In this document: piece after piece, positions 1-7,627 of the stretch | Layout of the letters: each line of letters begins with the position of its first letter | How positions within the stretch are numbered: the first letter of the stretch is position 1 | NCBI RefSeq assembly: GCF_041320705.1 | Contig: NZ_JBGGTQ010000009.1 | Coordinates: forward strand, 1-64,000 | Origin: Kineococcus mangrovi | GTDB taxonomy: Bacteria > Actinomycetota > Actinomycetes > Actinomycetales > Kineococcaceae | Direction: 5' to 3' | Length of the DNA: 64,000 nucleotides | Notes under the pieces: generated by a model | The model's input: only the letters and a program-made list of their open reading frames with translations | What the model was told of the DNA's origin: nothing | Databases searched by the model: none | Position numbers and translations under genes: made by a program

Positions 1-2
1 CC

Positions 3-1079
3 CCTCTCGAGAACGCCCGCCGCCGCAGCGCCGACCTCCTGGCCGAGGTCCACGCCGACCCCGGCCGGTTCCGCGTCGTCACCGGGGACCGCCCCACCGG
101 ACCCCTCCACCTCGGTCACCTGCTGGGAACCCTGGTGAACCGGGTCGCGCTGCAGCGCGACGGGGTCGAGGTGTTCGTCGTCATCGCCGACCACCAGGTC
201 ACCACCGACCGGGACGACCCGGGTGACGTCCGCGGGGCGGTGCGGGACCTGCTGCTCGACAACCTCGCCGCGGGCCTGGAACCGGGCCCGGCCGAGCGCG
301 GCGGGGCGGCGGTGTTCGTCCACAGCGCGGTCCCGGCGCTGCACCAGGTGTTCGTGCTGCTGCTCGGGCTCGTCACCGAGGCCGAGCTCCGGCGCAACCC
401 CACGGTCAAGGCCGAGGCGGCCGCCGCCCGCGCCCGCCCGGGGGGTCACCGGGCGGTCAGCGGTCTCCTGCTCACCTACCCCGTGCACCAGGCCGCCGAC
501 GTCCTGTCCTGCCGCGGCACGCTCGTCCCCGTCGGGCAGGACCAGCTGCCGCACCTGGAGATCGCGCGCACCGTCGCGCGGCGGTGCAACGAGCGGTTCG
601 GCGGCGGGGGGCCGGTGCTGGTCGAACCCGAGCCCCTGCTGTCGCCCGTCCCGCTCCTGGCCGGCACCGACGGGCGGAAGATGAGCAAGAGCGCGGGGAA
701 CTCGATCGCCCTGCGCGCGAGCGAGGACGAGACGGCGCGGCTGGTCCGCTCGGCGCGGACGGACGCCGAACGCCGGATCACGTTCGAGCCGGACCGCCGC
801 CCGGAGGTCGCCGCTCTGCTGGTCACGGCCGCCGCCTGCTCGGGCGCGACCCCGGAGGCCGTCGCCGAGGAGGTCGGCGACGGCGGTGCGGTGCGGCTCA
901 AGGCGGTGGTCACCGAGGCCGTCAACGAGCACCTGCGACCGCTGCGGCGGCGCCGCCGGGAACTGGAGGGAGCCGACGACCACCTCCGGTCGGTGCTGGC
1001 CGCCGGGGCGGAACGGGCGAACGAGGCGGCCGGGGGGACGGTGGCGCGGGTGCTGGAGGCGATGGGCCTGGGGGTGTGA
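3..1079 (+). CDS. trpS: Tryptophanyl-tRNA synthetase, 5' end outside window
   Basis: Class I aminoacyl-tRNA synthetase that charges tRNA-Trp using ATP in the cytoplasm. The reading frame is open from base 3 and continues upstream, so the N-terminus is missing; 358 residues are visible. The first ATP-binding signature reads HLGH (bases 108-119) within GDRPTGPLHLGH, and the second is a perfect KMSKS (678-692). The GDRPTG lead-in is the form seen in the TrpRS II subgroup (Deinococcus and Streptococcus-like enzymes) rather than the usual SGxQPSG. It ends in a charged helical tail typical of the anticodon-binding region. No downstream partner overlaps it; the next gene starts 113 bases later. Identity is secure; subgroup assignment is by motif only. 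Confidence 0.95.
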   Translation, partial: PLENARRRSADLLAEVHADPGRFRVVTGDRPTGPLHLGHLLGTLVNRVALQRDGVEVFVVIADHQVTTDRDDPGDVRGAVRDLLLDNLAAGLEPGPAERGGAAVFVHSAVPALHQVFVLLLGLVTEAELRRNPTVKAEAAAARARPGGHRAVSGLLLTYPVHQAADVLSCRGTLVPVGQDQLPHLEIARTVARRCNERFGGGGPVLVEPEPLLSPVPLLAGTDGRKMSKSAGNSIALRASEDETARLVRSARTDAERRITFEPDRRPEVAALLVTAAACSGATPEAVAEEVGDGGAVRLKAVVTEAVNEHLRPLRRRRRELEGADDHLRSVLAAGAERANEAAGGTVARVLEAMGLGV

Positions 1080-1192
1080 CTCCCGCACGACCCCCGGGTG
1101 GCTCCTCCTGGGGGCGCTGTCCACGACCGCGGGTCCCCCGGGCGGTCCCCGCGGCCCGAGGGCCCGGGGCGGTGCGCGACGATGCGCAGGAC

Positions 1193-2389
1193 ATGTCGAT
1201 CCCCCCTCCCGGTCCCGCCCCGGCCGTCGTCCCCCGCCGCACCGTCGTCCTCCTGCTCGCCGGGCTGCTGCTCGTGGCGTGCGCGATGCGCTCGCCGATC
1301 ACCGGGGTCGGGTCCGTGCTGCCGCTCGTCTCCGACGACCTGGGCCTGTCGGCGGCGGCGGCCGGGGCGCTGACCTCGCTGCCCCTGGTCGCCTTCGCGG
1401 CGAGCTCGCTCGTCGTCCCGAAGGTCGCGGCGCGGCTGGGCGCCCGGACCACGCTCGTGCTCGCGATGTTCCTGCTGACGGCCGGATCGGCCCTGCGCTG
1501 GGTGCCGGGCGTCGCCCCGCTGTTCGCCGGGACGGCGCTGCTCGGCATCGCCATCGCCGTGGCGAACGTCCTCATGCCCGCCCTCGTCCGCGCGGAGTTC
1601 CCCGGCCGCACCGCCCTCCTGACCAGTGGCTACGTCGTGCTCATGCAGGTCGTCGGCAGCCTCGCCTCCGGCGTCTCGGTCCCGGTGTCCCAGACCGTCG
1701 CCGGCGGGTGGCGGACCGCGCTCGTCGTGTGGGCGGCCCCCGCCCTCCTCGCGGCCCTGCTGTGGCTGCCGCTGGTCCGCGGTCGCCGGGGCGCCGGGGC
1801 GGTGCAGGCGCACGCGCGCACGCCCTGGCGCTCCCCGCTGGCCTGGGCGGTGACGGCGTTCATGGGGACGCAGTCGATGCTCTTCTACGTCCTGCTGTCC
1901 TGGCTCGCCACGATCGCGCGGGACCGCTCGGGGCTGGACGCGACGGCGTCCGGCGTCCTGCTGTCCGAGCTGCAGGTCGTCGGCGTCGTGGGCTCGCTGC
2001 TGGTCCCCGCGATCGCCGGCCGGTCCGTGCACCGGACGCGGTGGGTCGCCGTGGCGGCCACGCTGTGCTCGGCCACGGGGATCCTGCTGCTGCTGCTCGC
2101 GCCGGCGGCCGCGGTGGCCGCGGTCGGCCTCGTGGGGCTGGGCGGCGGCGGGTCGGTCGTGCTGGCCCTGGCCGCGATCTCCGCGCGGGCCGCGGACGCG
2201 CCCACCGCGGCGGCGCTGTCGGGCATGGCGCAGGCCGTCGGCTACCTCGCGGCCGCCGTCGGGCCGGTCGCCTTCGGCGCCCTGCACTCGGCGACGGGGG
2301 ACTGGACGGTGCCGCTGGCGGCGCTGGTCGCCGTCGCGCTCGTGCAGCTCGTCCCGGCCTGGACGGCCCACCGGGACGCCACGGTCTGA
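1193..2389 (+). CDS. MFS transporter, CynX/NimT-like
   Basis: A 398-residue major facilitator superfamily permease in the inner membrane, with about twelve hydrophobic segments. The N-terminal segment followed by CAMRSPITGVGSVLPL is typical of the CynX/NimT (cyanate or nitroimidazole-type) subfamily, where Arg-x-x-Ile/Leu-x-x-Val precedes the first loop. The ATG at 1193 is chosen because the hydrophobic first helix begins 18 residues later; upstream in-frame sequence is arginine-rich non-coding translation. No strong ribosome binding site is visible, and a GC-rich 113-base gap precedes it. The substrate cannot be told from sequence; export of a small organic acid or drug is the family-level expectation. 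Converges with the next gene, ending 5 bases from it. Confidence 0.85.
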   Translation: MSIPPPGPAPAVVPRRTVVLLLAGLLLVACAMRSPITGVGSVLPLVSDDLGLSAAAAGALTSLPLVAFAASSLVVPKVAARLGARTTLVLAMFLLTAGSALRWVPGVAPLFAGTALLGIAIAVANVLMPALVRAEFPGRTALLTSGYVVLMQVVGSLASGVSVPVSQTVAGGWRTALVVWAAPALLAALLWLPLVRGRRGAGAVQAHARTPWRSPLAWAVTAFMGTQSMLFYVLLSWLATIARDRSGLDATASGVLLSELQVVGVVGSLLVPAIAGRSVHRTRWVAVAATLCSATGILLLLLAPAAAVAAVGLVGLGGGGSVVLALAAISARAADAPTAAALSGMAQAVGYLAAAVGPVAFGALHSATGDWTVPLAALVAVALVQLVPAWTAHRDATV

Positions 2390-2394
2390 CCCGC

Positions 2395-2856
2395 TCAGTG
2401 CTGGACGGACTCGTCGGTCAGCTCGAACCACACCGTCTTGCCGAGGGGGCCCACCGCGAGGTCGGTGCCCCAGCGGGTCGAGAGCATCTCCACCATCGCC
2501 ATCCCGCGACCGCTCTCGGCGTCCGTCCGCTGCGCCCCGATGAGGGGCATCCCGCCGCCGTCGTCGGAGACCTCCACGCGCAGCGAGGTGCCGTCGACGC
2601 GGCGGACGGCGAGCTGGACCATGCCGTCGCCGTGCACGACGGCGTTCGTGACGACCTCGCTGGCCAGCAGCAGCGCGGCCTCGACGGTGTCCTCGCCGAG
2701 CTCGGAGGAGGCCACCCACGGTGCGCACCACTCGCTGATGAGCCAGCGCGCCACGCTGACGGAGCGGCGGCTGGGGGGGAGGACCACGTGGAACAACGGT
2801 CCTCGACCTCCCCGACTGCGATCCGTACACCGCGGCTCCTCCGCGGCGTGCACCAC
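2395..2856 (-). CDS. RsbW-like ATP-binding protein (anti-sigma kinase fold)
   Basis: Up to 153 residues, a stand-alone GHKL/HATPase_c domain like the anti-sigma factors RsbW and SpoIIAB. The N-box is seen in ASEVVTNAVVHG, the G1 box in VSDDGGGMP, and the G2 box in SGRGMAMVEMLS near the C-terminus. The family binds a sigma factor or phosphorylates a STAS anti-antagonist in partner-switching cascades. The annotated GTG has no clear ribosome binding site. A TTG 25 codons in, preceded by GGGAGG and GAGGA, would begin LFHVVLPPS and fits the family start better, so the N-terminus is uncertain. Two CACAGTCA copies 21 bp apart lie just upstream. It is the first of three such ATPases in the window; its sigma partner is not adjacent. 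Confidence 0.85.
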   Translation of the reverse strand: MVHAAEEPRCTDRSRGGRGPLFHVVLPPSRRSVSVARWLISEWCAPWVASSELGEDTVEAALLLASEVVTNAVVHGDGMVQLAVRRVDGTSLRVEVSDDGGGMPLIGAQRTDAESGRGMAMVEMLSTRWGTDLAVGPLGKTVWFELTDESVQH

Positions 2857-2869
2857 TCTCGCGTGTGAG

Positions 2870-2898
2870 CACAGTCATCGACGCGTGACTCACAGTCA
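2870..2898. promoter_or_regulatory. Direct repeat, possible operator
   Basis: CACAGTCA occurs at 2870-2877 and again at 2891-2898, exactly 21 bp apart (two helical turns), in the 108-base gap upstream of the RsbW-like gene. A GTGACTCAC near-palindrome lies between them. The spacing suggests a regulator binding the same DNA face; no consensus is recognised. Confidence 0.35.
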
Positions 2899-2964
2899 AT
2901 CACTCGGGTCGCCTCTTGTCCGCACGCAGGCGGATCCCGGCACCCGCCCCGCCCGTCCCAGAGG

Positions 2965-3582
2965 TCACACCGGCAGCTGCACCCCCGCCACCTCCAGCAC
3001 CGTCAGGACGGCCAGGACGGCGCACACGACACCGCCGACCCGGCTCACCGCGGCGACGCTGAGCCGGCGCACGATCGTGCCGCCGAGCGCCGCCGCCAGG
3101 CCGGCCACGACGAGCAGCGCCGCCCACGAGCCGGCGAACACCGAGACCGGGTCGTCGTAGCGCGCGGCCAGTCCGGCCGTGAACAGCTGCGACAGGTCGC
3201 CCCACTCGGCGAGGAAGACCACGCCGAAGCACGTCAGGACCCCGCGCCGGCCCGACCGGCCGCCGCCCACCTTCGCCTCGTACTCGCCGCGGGCCTCCCG
3301 CCCCGCCTGCTCCGCCTTCGCCGCCCCCCGGAACAGCGTCACCGCGCCCACCGCGAACAGCACGGCGGCCACGGCCGCGACCGGGCGTTCGGGCAGCTGG
3401 GCCAGCAGCCGGCCGGCCACGACGGCGATGAGGGACTGCACCGCGAAGGCCAGACCGACCCCCACCCAGGCGGTGAGGGGCTTGAAGCGGGTGGCGAGCA
3501 CCAGCGTGGCGACGAAGGTCTTGTCGGGCAGCTCCAGCAGCAGGATCGGCAGGAAGCTGGCGGCCAGGACGGCGAGGTCCAC
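2965..3582 (-). CDS. GDT1/TMEM165 family cation transporter
   Basis: A 205-residue six-helix membrane protein of the UPF0016 (GDT1/TMEM165, MneA) family, which moves Mn2+ or Ca2+ across membranes. The two family repeats carry the diagnostic acidic motifs: ELPDKTF near residue 17 and EWGDLSQ near residue 125, corresponding to the consensus E-x-G-D-[KR]-[ST]. A charged loop separates the two halves. The GTG at 3582 is chosen because GAAGGAG lies about 11 bases upstream; a longer frame to 3651 adds 23 non-family residues. It is divergent from the Fpg-like gene. I see no yybP-ykoY manganese riboswitch in the 155-base leader, although the leader holds nested inverted repeats. Manganese export or homeostasis is the family inference. 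Confidence 0.9.
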   Translation of the reverse strand: MDLAVLAASFLPILLLELPDKTFVATLVLATRFKPLTAWVGVGLAFAVQSLIAVVAGRLLAQLPERPVAAVAAVLFAVGAVTLFRGAAKAEQAGREARGEYEAKVGGGRSGRRGVLTCFGVVFLAEWGDLSQLFTAGLAARYDDPVSVFAGSWAALLVVAGLAAALGGTIVRRLSVAAVSRVGGVVCAVLAVLTVLEVAGVQLPV

Positions 3583-3648
3583 GGTGGGTGCGGCTCCTTC
3601 ACGGCGGGACGGGACGGGCGCGTCGGTGGGCCGCGGGCCATGCCAGCA

Positions 3649-3722
3649 CACCCGGTGCGGGCCGCGACAGCTCCAGCACTCGCCTTCGGCGGGCCGAACA
3701 CCTGGTTCGGCCGCACCGGGTG
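3649..3722. promoter_or_regulatory. Nested inverted repeats between divergent genes
   Basis: An outer perfect 12-bp inverted repeat pairs CACCCGGTGCGG (3649-3660) with CCGCACCGGGTG (3711-3722). Inside it a perfect 8-bp hairpin pairs GGCCGAAC (3692-3699) with GTTCGGCC (3705-3712) around a 5-base loop. The inner motif CGAAC-N5-GTTCG resembles an actinobacterial LexA box (CGAAC-N4-GTTCG) but is one base too long. The element lies just before the start of the glycosylase gene. Confidence 0.5.
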
Positions 3723-3737
3723 CCCCAGACTGGCCGC

Positions 3738-4625
3738 GTGCCGGAGCTGCCCGAGGTCGAAGCGCTCGCCGCCTTCCTGCGCGAGCGCACGGCAGGTCGC
3801 GTCGTCGCGGGGGTCGAGGTCGGGGCGGTCAGCGTGCTCAAGACGTACGACCCGCCGCCCACGGCGCTGCAGGGGCTGCTCGTCACCGGCGTGCAACGGC
3901 GCGGCAAGTGGCTCGACCTCGACGTCGACGGCCTGCACCTGGTGGTCCACCTGTCCCGCGCCGGGTGGTTGCGCTGGTCCGACGCCCTGCCGAAGGCCCC
4001 CCTGCGGCCCGGCGGGAAGAACCCCGTCGCCCTGCGCGTGCGGTTGGCGGCCGAGGACGACGAGGACCCGGACAGCCCACCCGGGTTCGACCTCACCGAG
4101 GCCGGCACCCGGAAGCGGCTCGCGGTCCACGTCGTCCGCGACGTCGCGCAGGTGCCCGGCATCGCCTCGCTCGGCCCGGACCCGCTCGACGACTCCTTCG
4201 ACCTCGACGCGTTCCGCGCCCTCCTGGCCGGGTCGCGCCAGCAGGTCAAGGGGCTGCTGCGGGAGCAGTCGACGCTCGCCGGGGTCGGGAACGCCTACTC
4301 CGACGAGGTGCTGCACGTCGCGAAGCTCTCGCCCTTCGCGCCGGCCGGGAAGCTGCCCGAGGAGGACGTCCGGCGGCTGTTCCAGGCGCTGCGCACGACC
4401 CTCACCGACGCGGTGGCGGCGGCGAGCGGGAAACCGGCCGGGGAGCTGAAGGACGCCGAGCGCGCGAGGATGCGCGTGCACGGGCGGACGGGGCAGCAGT
4501 GCCCCGTCTGCGGGGACGTCGTGCGGGAGGTCTCGTTCGCGGACCGCTCGATGCAGTACTGCGCCACGTGCCAGACGGGCGGGAAACCCCTCGCCGACCG
4601 GCGGTTGTCGCGCCTGCTGAGGTGA
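3738..4625 (+). CDS. Fpg/Nei family DNA glycosylase
   Basis: A 295-residue bifunctional DNA glycosylase/AP lyase for oxidised bases in base excision repair. The GTG start is fixed by the family: Pro2 and Glu3 in PELPEVE form the catalytic N-terminus. RRGKWLDL supplies the beta-hairpin lysine, and the helix-two-turn-helix region is seen as LAGVGNAYSDEVL. The C-terminus carries an intact zinc finger, CPVC then CATC about 16 residues later, followed by family-typical residues. There is no ribosome binding site at a normal distance, so the message may be nearly leaderless. The nested palindrome at 3649-3722 sits immediately upstream. Fpg versus Nei substrate choice cannot be settled from sequence alone. 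A strong terminator follows at 4663. Confidence 0.93.
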   Translation: MPELPEVEALAAFLRERTAGRVVAGVEVGAVSVLKTYDPPPTALQGLLVTGVQRRGKWLDLDVDGLHLVVHLSRAGWLRWSDALPKAPLRPGGKNPVALRVRLAAEDDEDPDSPPGFDLTEAGTRKRLAVHVVRDVAQVPGIASLGPDPLDDSFDLDAFRALLAGSRQQVKGLLREQSTLAGVGNAYSDEVLHVAKLSPFAPAGKLPEEDVRRLFQALRTTLTDAVAAASGKPAGELKDAERARMRVHGRTGQQCPVCGDVVREVSFADRSMQYCATCQTGGKPLADRRLSRLLR

Positions 4626-4662
4626 ACCGCCGGCGGGTGCGCCGCGTGAGGTCCGGGAGCAC

Positions 4663-4709
4663 GAACCGGCCCCGCGGCGGAACCGACGTTCCGCCGCGGG
4701 GCCGGGTTC
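4663..4709. terminator. Bidirectional hairpin terminator
   Basis: A stem of about 20 bp runs from GAACCGGCCCCG (starting 4663) through CGGCGGAA to TTCCGCCGCGG and GGCCGGGTTC (ending 4709), with a 6-base loop and one bulged G. It lies between two convergent genes. No T-tract, as usual in very GC-rich actinobacteria. Confidence 0.8.
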
Positions 4710-4718
4710 ACCCCTGGA

Positions 4719-5744
4719 TCACTGCACCAGGGCGGTGGCGGCGTCCACGGCCGCCTGCGGGACCGAGGGCGGGCCACCGAAGATCCAGCCCGTGCCCGAA
4801 GTGGTGTAGTTCGCCTTGTGGGCGACGAGGTACGCCGACGTGCTGTCGCCGAGGGAACCGTCGAACCCGGTGAACAGCAGCGGGACACCCTGGCTGCCGG
4901 CCACGGGCGCCGCCGAGAGGGCGTCGGCCGCGGTGCCGTCGGTGCCGCCCACGAGCGCCACGCTCTGGGTGTCGAAGTGCTCGTTCGCGATGGCGTCGTC
5001 GGCGATCTTCGCCGCCGTCTCCTGGCGGTTGGCCCCCGCCAGGCGTTCGGTGCCGCCGGCCTGGCCGTAGACGGCGTCCGAGACGGAGGCGGAACTGCCC
5101 AGGACGACCCGGTTCGTCGTGCCGAGCTCGTCGAGCGCGTCCTGCGTGGCCTCCGGCAGGGACCCCGCCTCGGTCAGCAGGATCGGGTAGTTCCGCGCCC
5201 AGGCGACGGGGCCGGCGGCCAGGGCGTCGGCCGTGCTGGTGCCGCTGGCGATGAACACCTGCTCCGGGGCGAGACCGGAGTCGTCGGCCTCGGCGACCAG
5301 GGCCGCGGTCTCGTACCGGTCGGCTCCCGCGAGGCGGTGCACGGTCTTGCCCGCCGCCTTCCAGGCGTCCTCCTGGGCCTGGGACACGCGGTTGGTGCCA
5401 CCGACGATCCAGACGTCCTCGGCCCCGAGCCGCTGCAGTTCGGCGGCGGTGACCGCCGGGACGGAGTTCGTGTCGGTGTAGAGGATCGGGGCCGACTTCA
5501 GGCCCGCGAGGTAGGAGGCCGTCAGACCGTCGACGGTGGCGTACCCGTTGACGACCACCACGTCGGTGGCCGACCCGTCGACGGGTTCGAGCAGCTTGGA
5601 CGCGGCGACGGCCGTGGCGAACCGGTCCGGGCCCGAGATGCGGTCGTCGAAGGCGAACCCGGCGGCCGCCTGCGCGGGCACCGCGCTCCCCAGGCCGACG
5701 AGCAGGGCGACACCGGCGGCGGTGACGAGGGACTTCTTCTTCAT
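4719..5744 (-). CDS. Secreted cell wall-binding repeat 2 (CWB2) protein
   Basis: A 341-residue exported protein made of CWB2 (PF04122) repeats. The start MKKKSLVTAAG gives a classical Sec signal peptide with cleavage near AQA-A (about residue 27). The repeat signature is visible three times: RISGPDRFATAVAAS, HRLAGADRYETAALVAE and ERLAGANRQETAAKIAD, each followed by VVVVNGYATVDGL- or VFIASG-like strands and an LPILYTD/LLTEAG-like segment. In clostridia three such repeats anchor S-layer proteins non-covalently to wall polymers. Here no extra functional domain is fused, so the protein is essentially all anchor. It sits 25 bases from the ferritin-like gene on the same strand, so co-transcription is likely. 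The function beyond wall binding is unknown. Confidence 0.88.
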   Translation of the reverse strand: MKKKSLVTAAGVALLVGLGSAVPAQAAAGFAFDDRISGPDRFATAVAASKLLEPVDGSATDVVVVNGYATVDGLTASYLAGLKSAPILYTDTNSVPAVTAAELQRLGAEDVWIVGGTNRVSQAQEDAWKAAGKTVHRLAGADRYETAALVAEADDSGLAPEQVFIASGTSTADALAAGPVAWARNYPILLTEAGSLPEATQDALDELGTTNRVVLGSSASVSDAVYGQAGGTERLAGANRQETAAKIADDAIANEHFDTQSVALVGGTDGTAADALSAAPVAGSQGVPLLFTGFDGSLGDSTSAYLVAHKANYTTSGTGWIFGGPPSVPQAAVDAATALVQ

Positions 5745-5769
5745 CGTGTTCTCCTGTGGTTCGCGGGGG

Positions 5770-6702
5770 TCAGCTGGTGGCGATCTCGCCGTTGAGGCCG
5801 GCGGGGTAGAACCCGCCCCTGGTGACCCCGGAACCCGGCGTCAGGTACACGATGTTGAGGACCTCCTGCGGGGTCCGGCTGAACGCGATGCTGTCCCCGT
5901 TCGTCGGGACGAGGTTCGCCCGTCCACCGGAACCGACCGTGATGCCCTGGTCCTTGTCCGCACCCGAGCCGTCGAGGGCGTCGCGGGCGTCGGAGATGAG
6001 GTTGGTGGGGGCGCTCAAGCCGTTCTCGTACAGCAGGGTCCGGACGATCCCGGAGTGGTACGCCTCGACGGCGAGGATCCCCGCCGCCGCCTCCAAGTAG
6101 GCGGGGGTCGAGATGAGCGGGGCCGCGCCCTTGTAGGCGGTGACGCCGACGTCCTCGAAGAGGAACGCGCCGAGCAGGAAGAACGCCTCGGAGGAGAACG
6201 GGTCGAACGTCTCCCCCTGCTCGATGACACCCGCTGCGACGGCCGCCGCGGTGAAGGAGTCCTGCAGGTTGATGGCCGGGCGGGAGACGGCGGCCGAGCC
6301 CAGAGCGGTGCGCAGGAACTTGACGTGGGCGATCTCGTCGTTGGCGATCTCCTCGGCGTAGTACCGCATCGCCTTGGACTTGAACGGCACGCGGTGCCCG
6401 CCGGTGACCCCGCCCTGGGTCCCCGTGCCGGTCGCCATGGCGTCGGCCAGACCGTGGCCGTAGGCGGCGTAGCAGTAGAACTCGGCTTCGAGGTACTCGA
6501 GGTTCAGGGCGAAGTTGAGGACGCTGCCCTCGCTGGGGGCGGCGGTGGCGGCCTCGGCGGACCCGGTCACGGCTGTCCCCACCAGACCGGCACCCACGGT
6601 GCCGGCGGACAGCAGACCCATGCCGCGCAGGAAGTTCCTGCGGTCGGCGGGGGTCTCGGAACTGCGGTTGATCATGTCGACGAGAAGAGACTTCTTGAAC
6701 AT
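5770..6702 (-). CDS. Tat-exported ferritin-like domain protein
   Basis: A 310-residue protein with a twin-arginine leader (DRRNFLRGMGLLSAGTVG, about residues 20-37), followed by an Ala-rich cleavage region. The mature part is a ferritin-like four-helix bundle (PF13668 type). Candidate metal ligands are E in LEYLEAEFY, the ExxH of NDEIAH (near residue 126), an E-rich helix with FLFEDVG, and the ExxxH-like VEAYHSG. The family is widespread in actinobacteria and fungi (Rds1-like) with no settled role; iron binding or oxidative protection outside the membrane is inference. AAGG lies 8 bases before the ATG. It precedes the CWB2 gene by 25 bases on the same strand. About 190 bases upstream contain no gene. 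Confidence 0.85.
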   Translation of the reverse strand: MFKKSLLVDMINRSSETPADRRNFLRGMGLLSAGTVGAGLVGTAVTGSAEAATAAPSEGSVLNFALNLEYLEAEFYCYAAYGHGLADAMATGTGTQGGVTGGHRVPFKSKAMRYYAEEIANDEIAHVKFLRTALGSAAVSRPAINLQDSFTAAAVAAGVIEQGETFDPFSSEAFFLLGAFLFEDVGVTAYKGAAPLISTPAYLEAAAGILAVEAYHSGIVRTLLYENGLSAPTNLISDARDALDGSGADKDQGITVGSGGRANLVPTNGDSIAFSRTPQEVLNIVYLTPGSGVTRGGFYPAGLNGEIATS

Positions 6703-6894
6703 GGGCAGCCTTCGGTGTCTGGGCGCCAGGTGTCGACGCCGGTGCTCGACGCGGCAACTGTCACGTCGTCGTGCTCGGACTCCCGGTGTTCGGAGCGGTG
6801 CTCCCCTTGGATGGGGCGTTTCTGTGGCTCCTGGGGCGAACGGGACCAGCCTGCCGTGACGATCACGTTTCGTCTACCCGTAGTGCGTTGGTGG

Positions 6895-7461
6895 TCACTC
6901 GGCGTCATGGCTCGGTGAGGCCGACGGGAGCCGGCGGAGCTGCCGCAGCACGGGCTCGCGCAGGACGACCGGCAGCCGCGCCAGCAGGACCACCCGGCGC
7001 GGGTGGGCGCGCAGCGCCTCGGCCAGCACGTCCGCGAGCACGTCCAGGTGCAGGGCGTCGGCGTAGACGACGCAGCCGCGTTCCCGGCCCGCCTCGTCGT
7101 CGAGCGCGAGGGCGTCCTGCACCAGCGTGAGCCACGGATCGGCGCTCGGCGGGAGCTCGTCGCCCCACAGGTCCCCGAGCAGACCCCGGATCCACAGGGC
7201 ACGGCTGGCGGGGGGCCCGTCCGGCGACGACCGGTCGGGCCCGCGCGGACCCACCCGCACGACGCGCGTGGCCGTGGCGGCGTCGCGGGCCACGCGCGCC
7301 TGCTCACCGGCGTCGCGAACGGCGCGCGCCTGCTCACGGACCAGGCGTGCCCGTTCCCGCGCCCGCGCGGCCGCGGTGCGCGCCCCCACCCGCAGCCGGG
7401 GAGCCGGGTGTGCCCGGTCGCCGTCCTGGTCCTCGGACTGCTCGTCGATCTGGTGCGTCAT
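6895..7461 (-). CDS. Orphan protein with LWGDE module
   Basis: A 188-residue cytoplasmic protein with no membrane segment. Residues 25-75 are Arg/Ala-rich and probably one long helix (RARERARLVREQARAVRD). Residues about 92-165 form a compact domain starting LLGDLWGDELPPSADPW, then LVQDALALDDEAGRERG. The same pattern (DLWGDE-x-PP, DP, LV-x-x-L-x-LDD, GR) occurs at the N-terminus of the PAS protein at 30486-31172, so the module is shared. I recognise no named family. Context is signalling-rich, and the homologous copy is fused to a sensor domain, so a regulatory or protein-interaction role is possible. The ATG start is ordinary, with no strong ribosome binding site visible. Confidence 0.7.
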   Translation of the reverse strand: MTHQIDEQSEDQDGDRAHPAPRLRVGARTAAARARERARLVREQARAVRDAGEQARVARDAATATRVVRVGPRGPDRSSPDGPPASRALWIRGLLGDLWGDELPPSADPWLTLVQDALALDDEAGRERGCVVYADALHLDVLADVLAEALRAHPRRVVLLARLPVVLREPVLRQLRRLPSASPSHDAE

Positions 7462-7627
7462 GCCGATCCCGTGTCGTCCGCCACCGAGGTCGTCCGCCCC
7501 GGTGCGGTCGACGGCGTGACGCGGACCCGGGTGGACGACGAGGCCCTGCTTTGGACCGGGAGGTGCTACCTCGTCTCTACCGCCTCACCCCGTTCCCCGG
7601 CAAGCGCGGGCGCGTGCCCGCCGGGGT

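Noticed and set aside
3692-3712. LexA box before the glycosylase gene
   Set aside because: CGAAC and GTTCG are separated by five bases, not four; kept only as a palindrome of interest.
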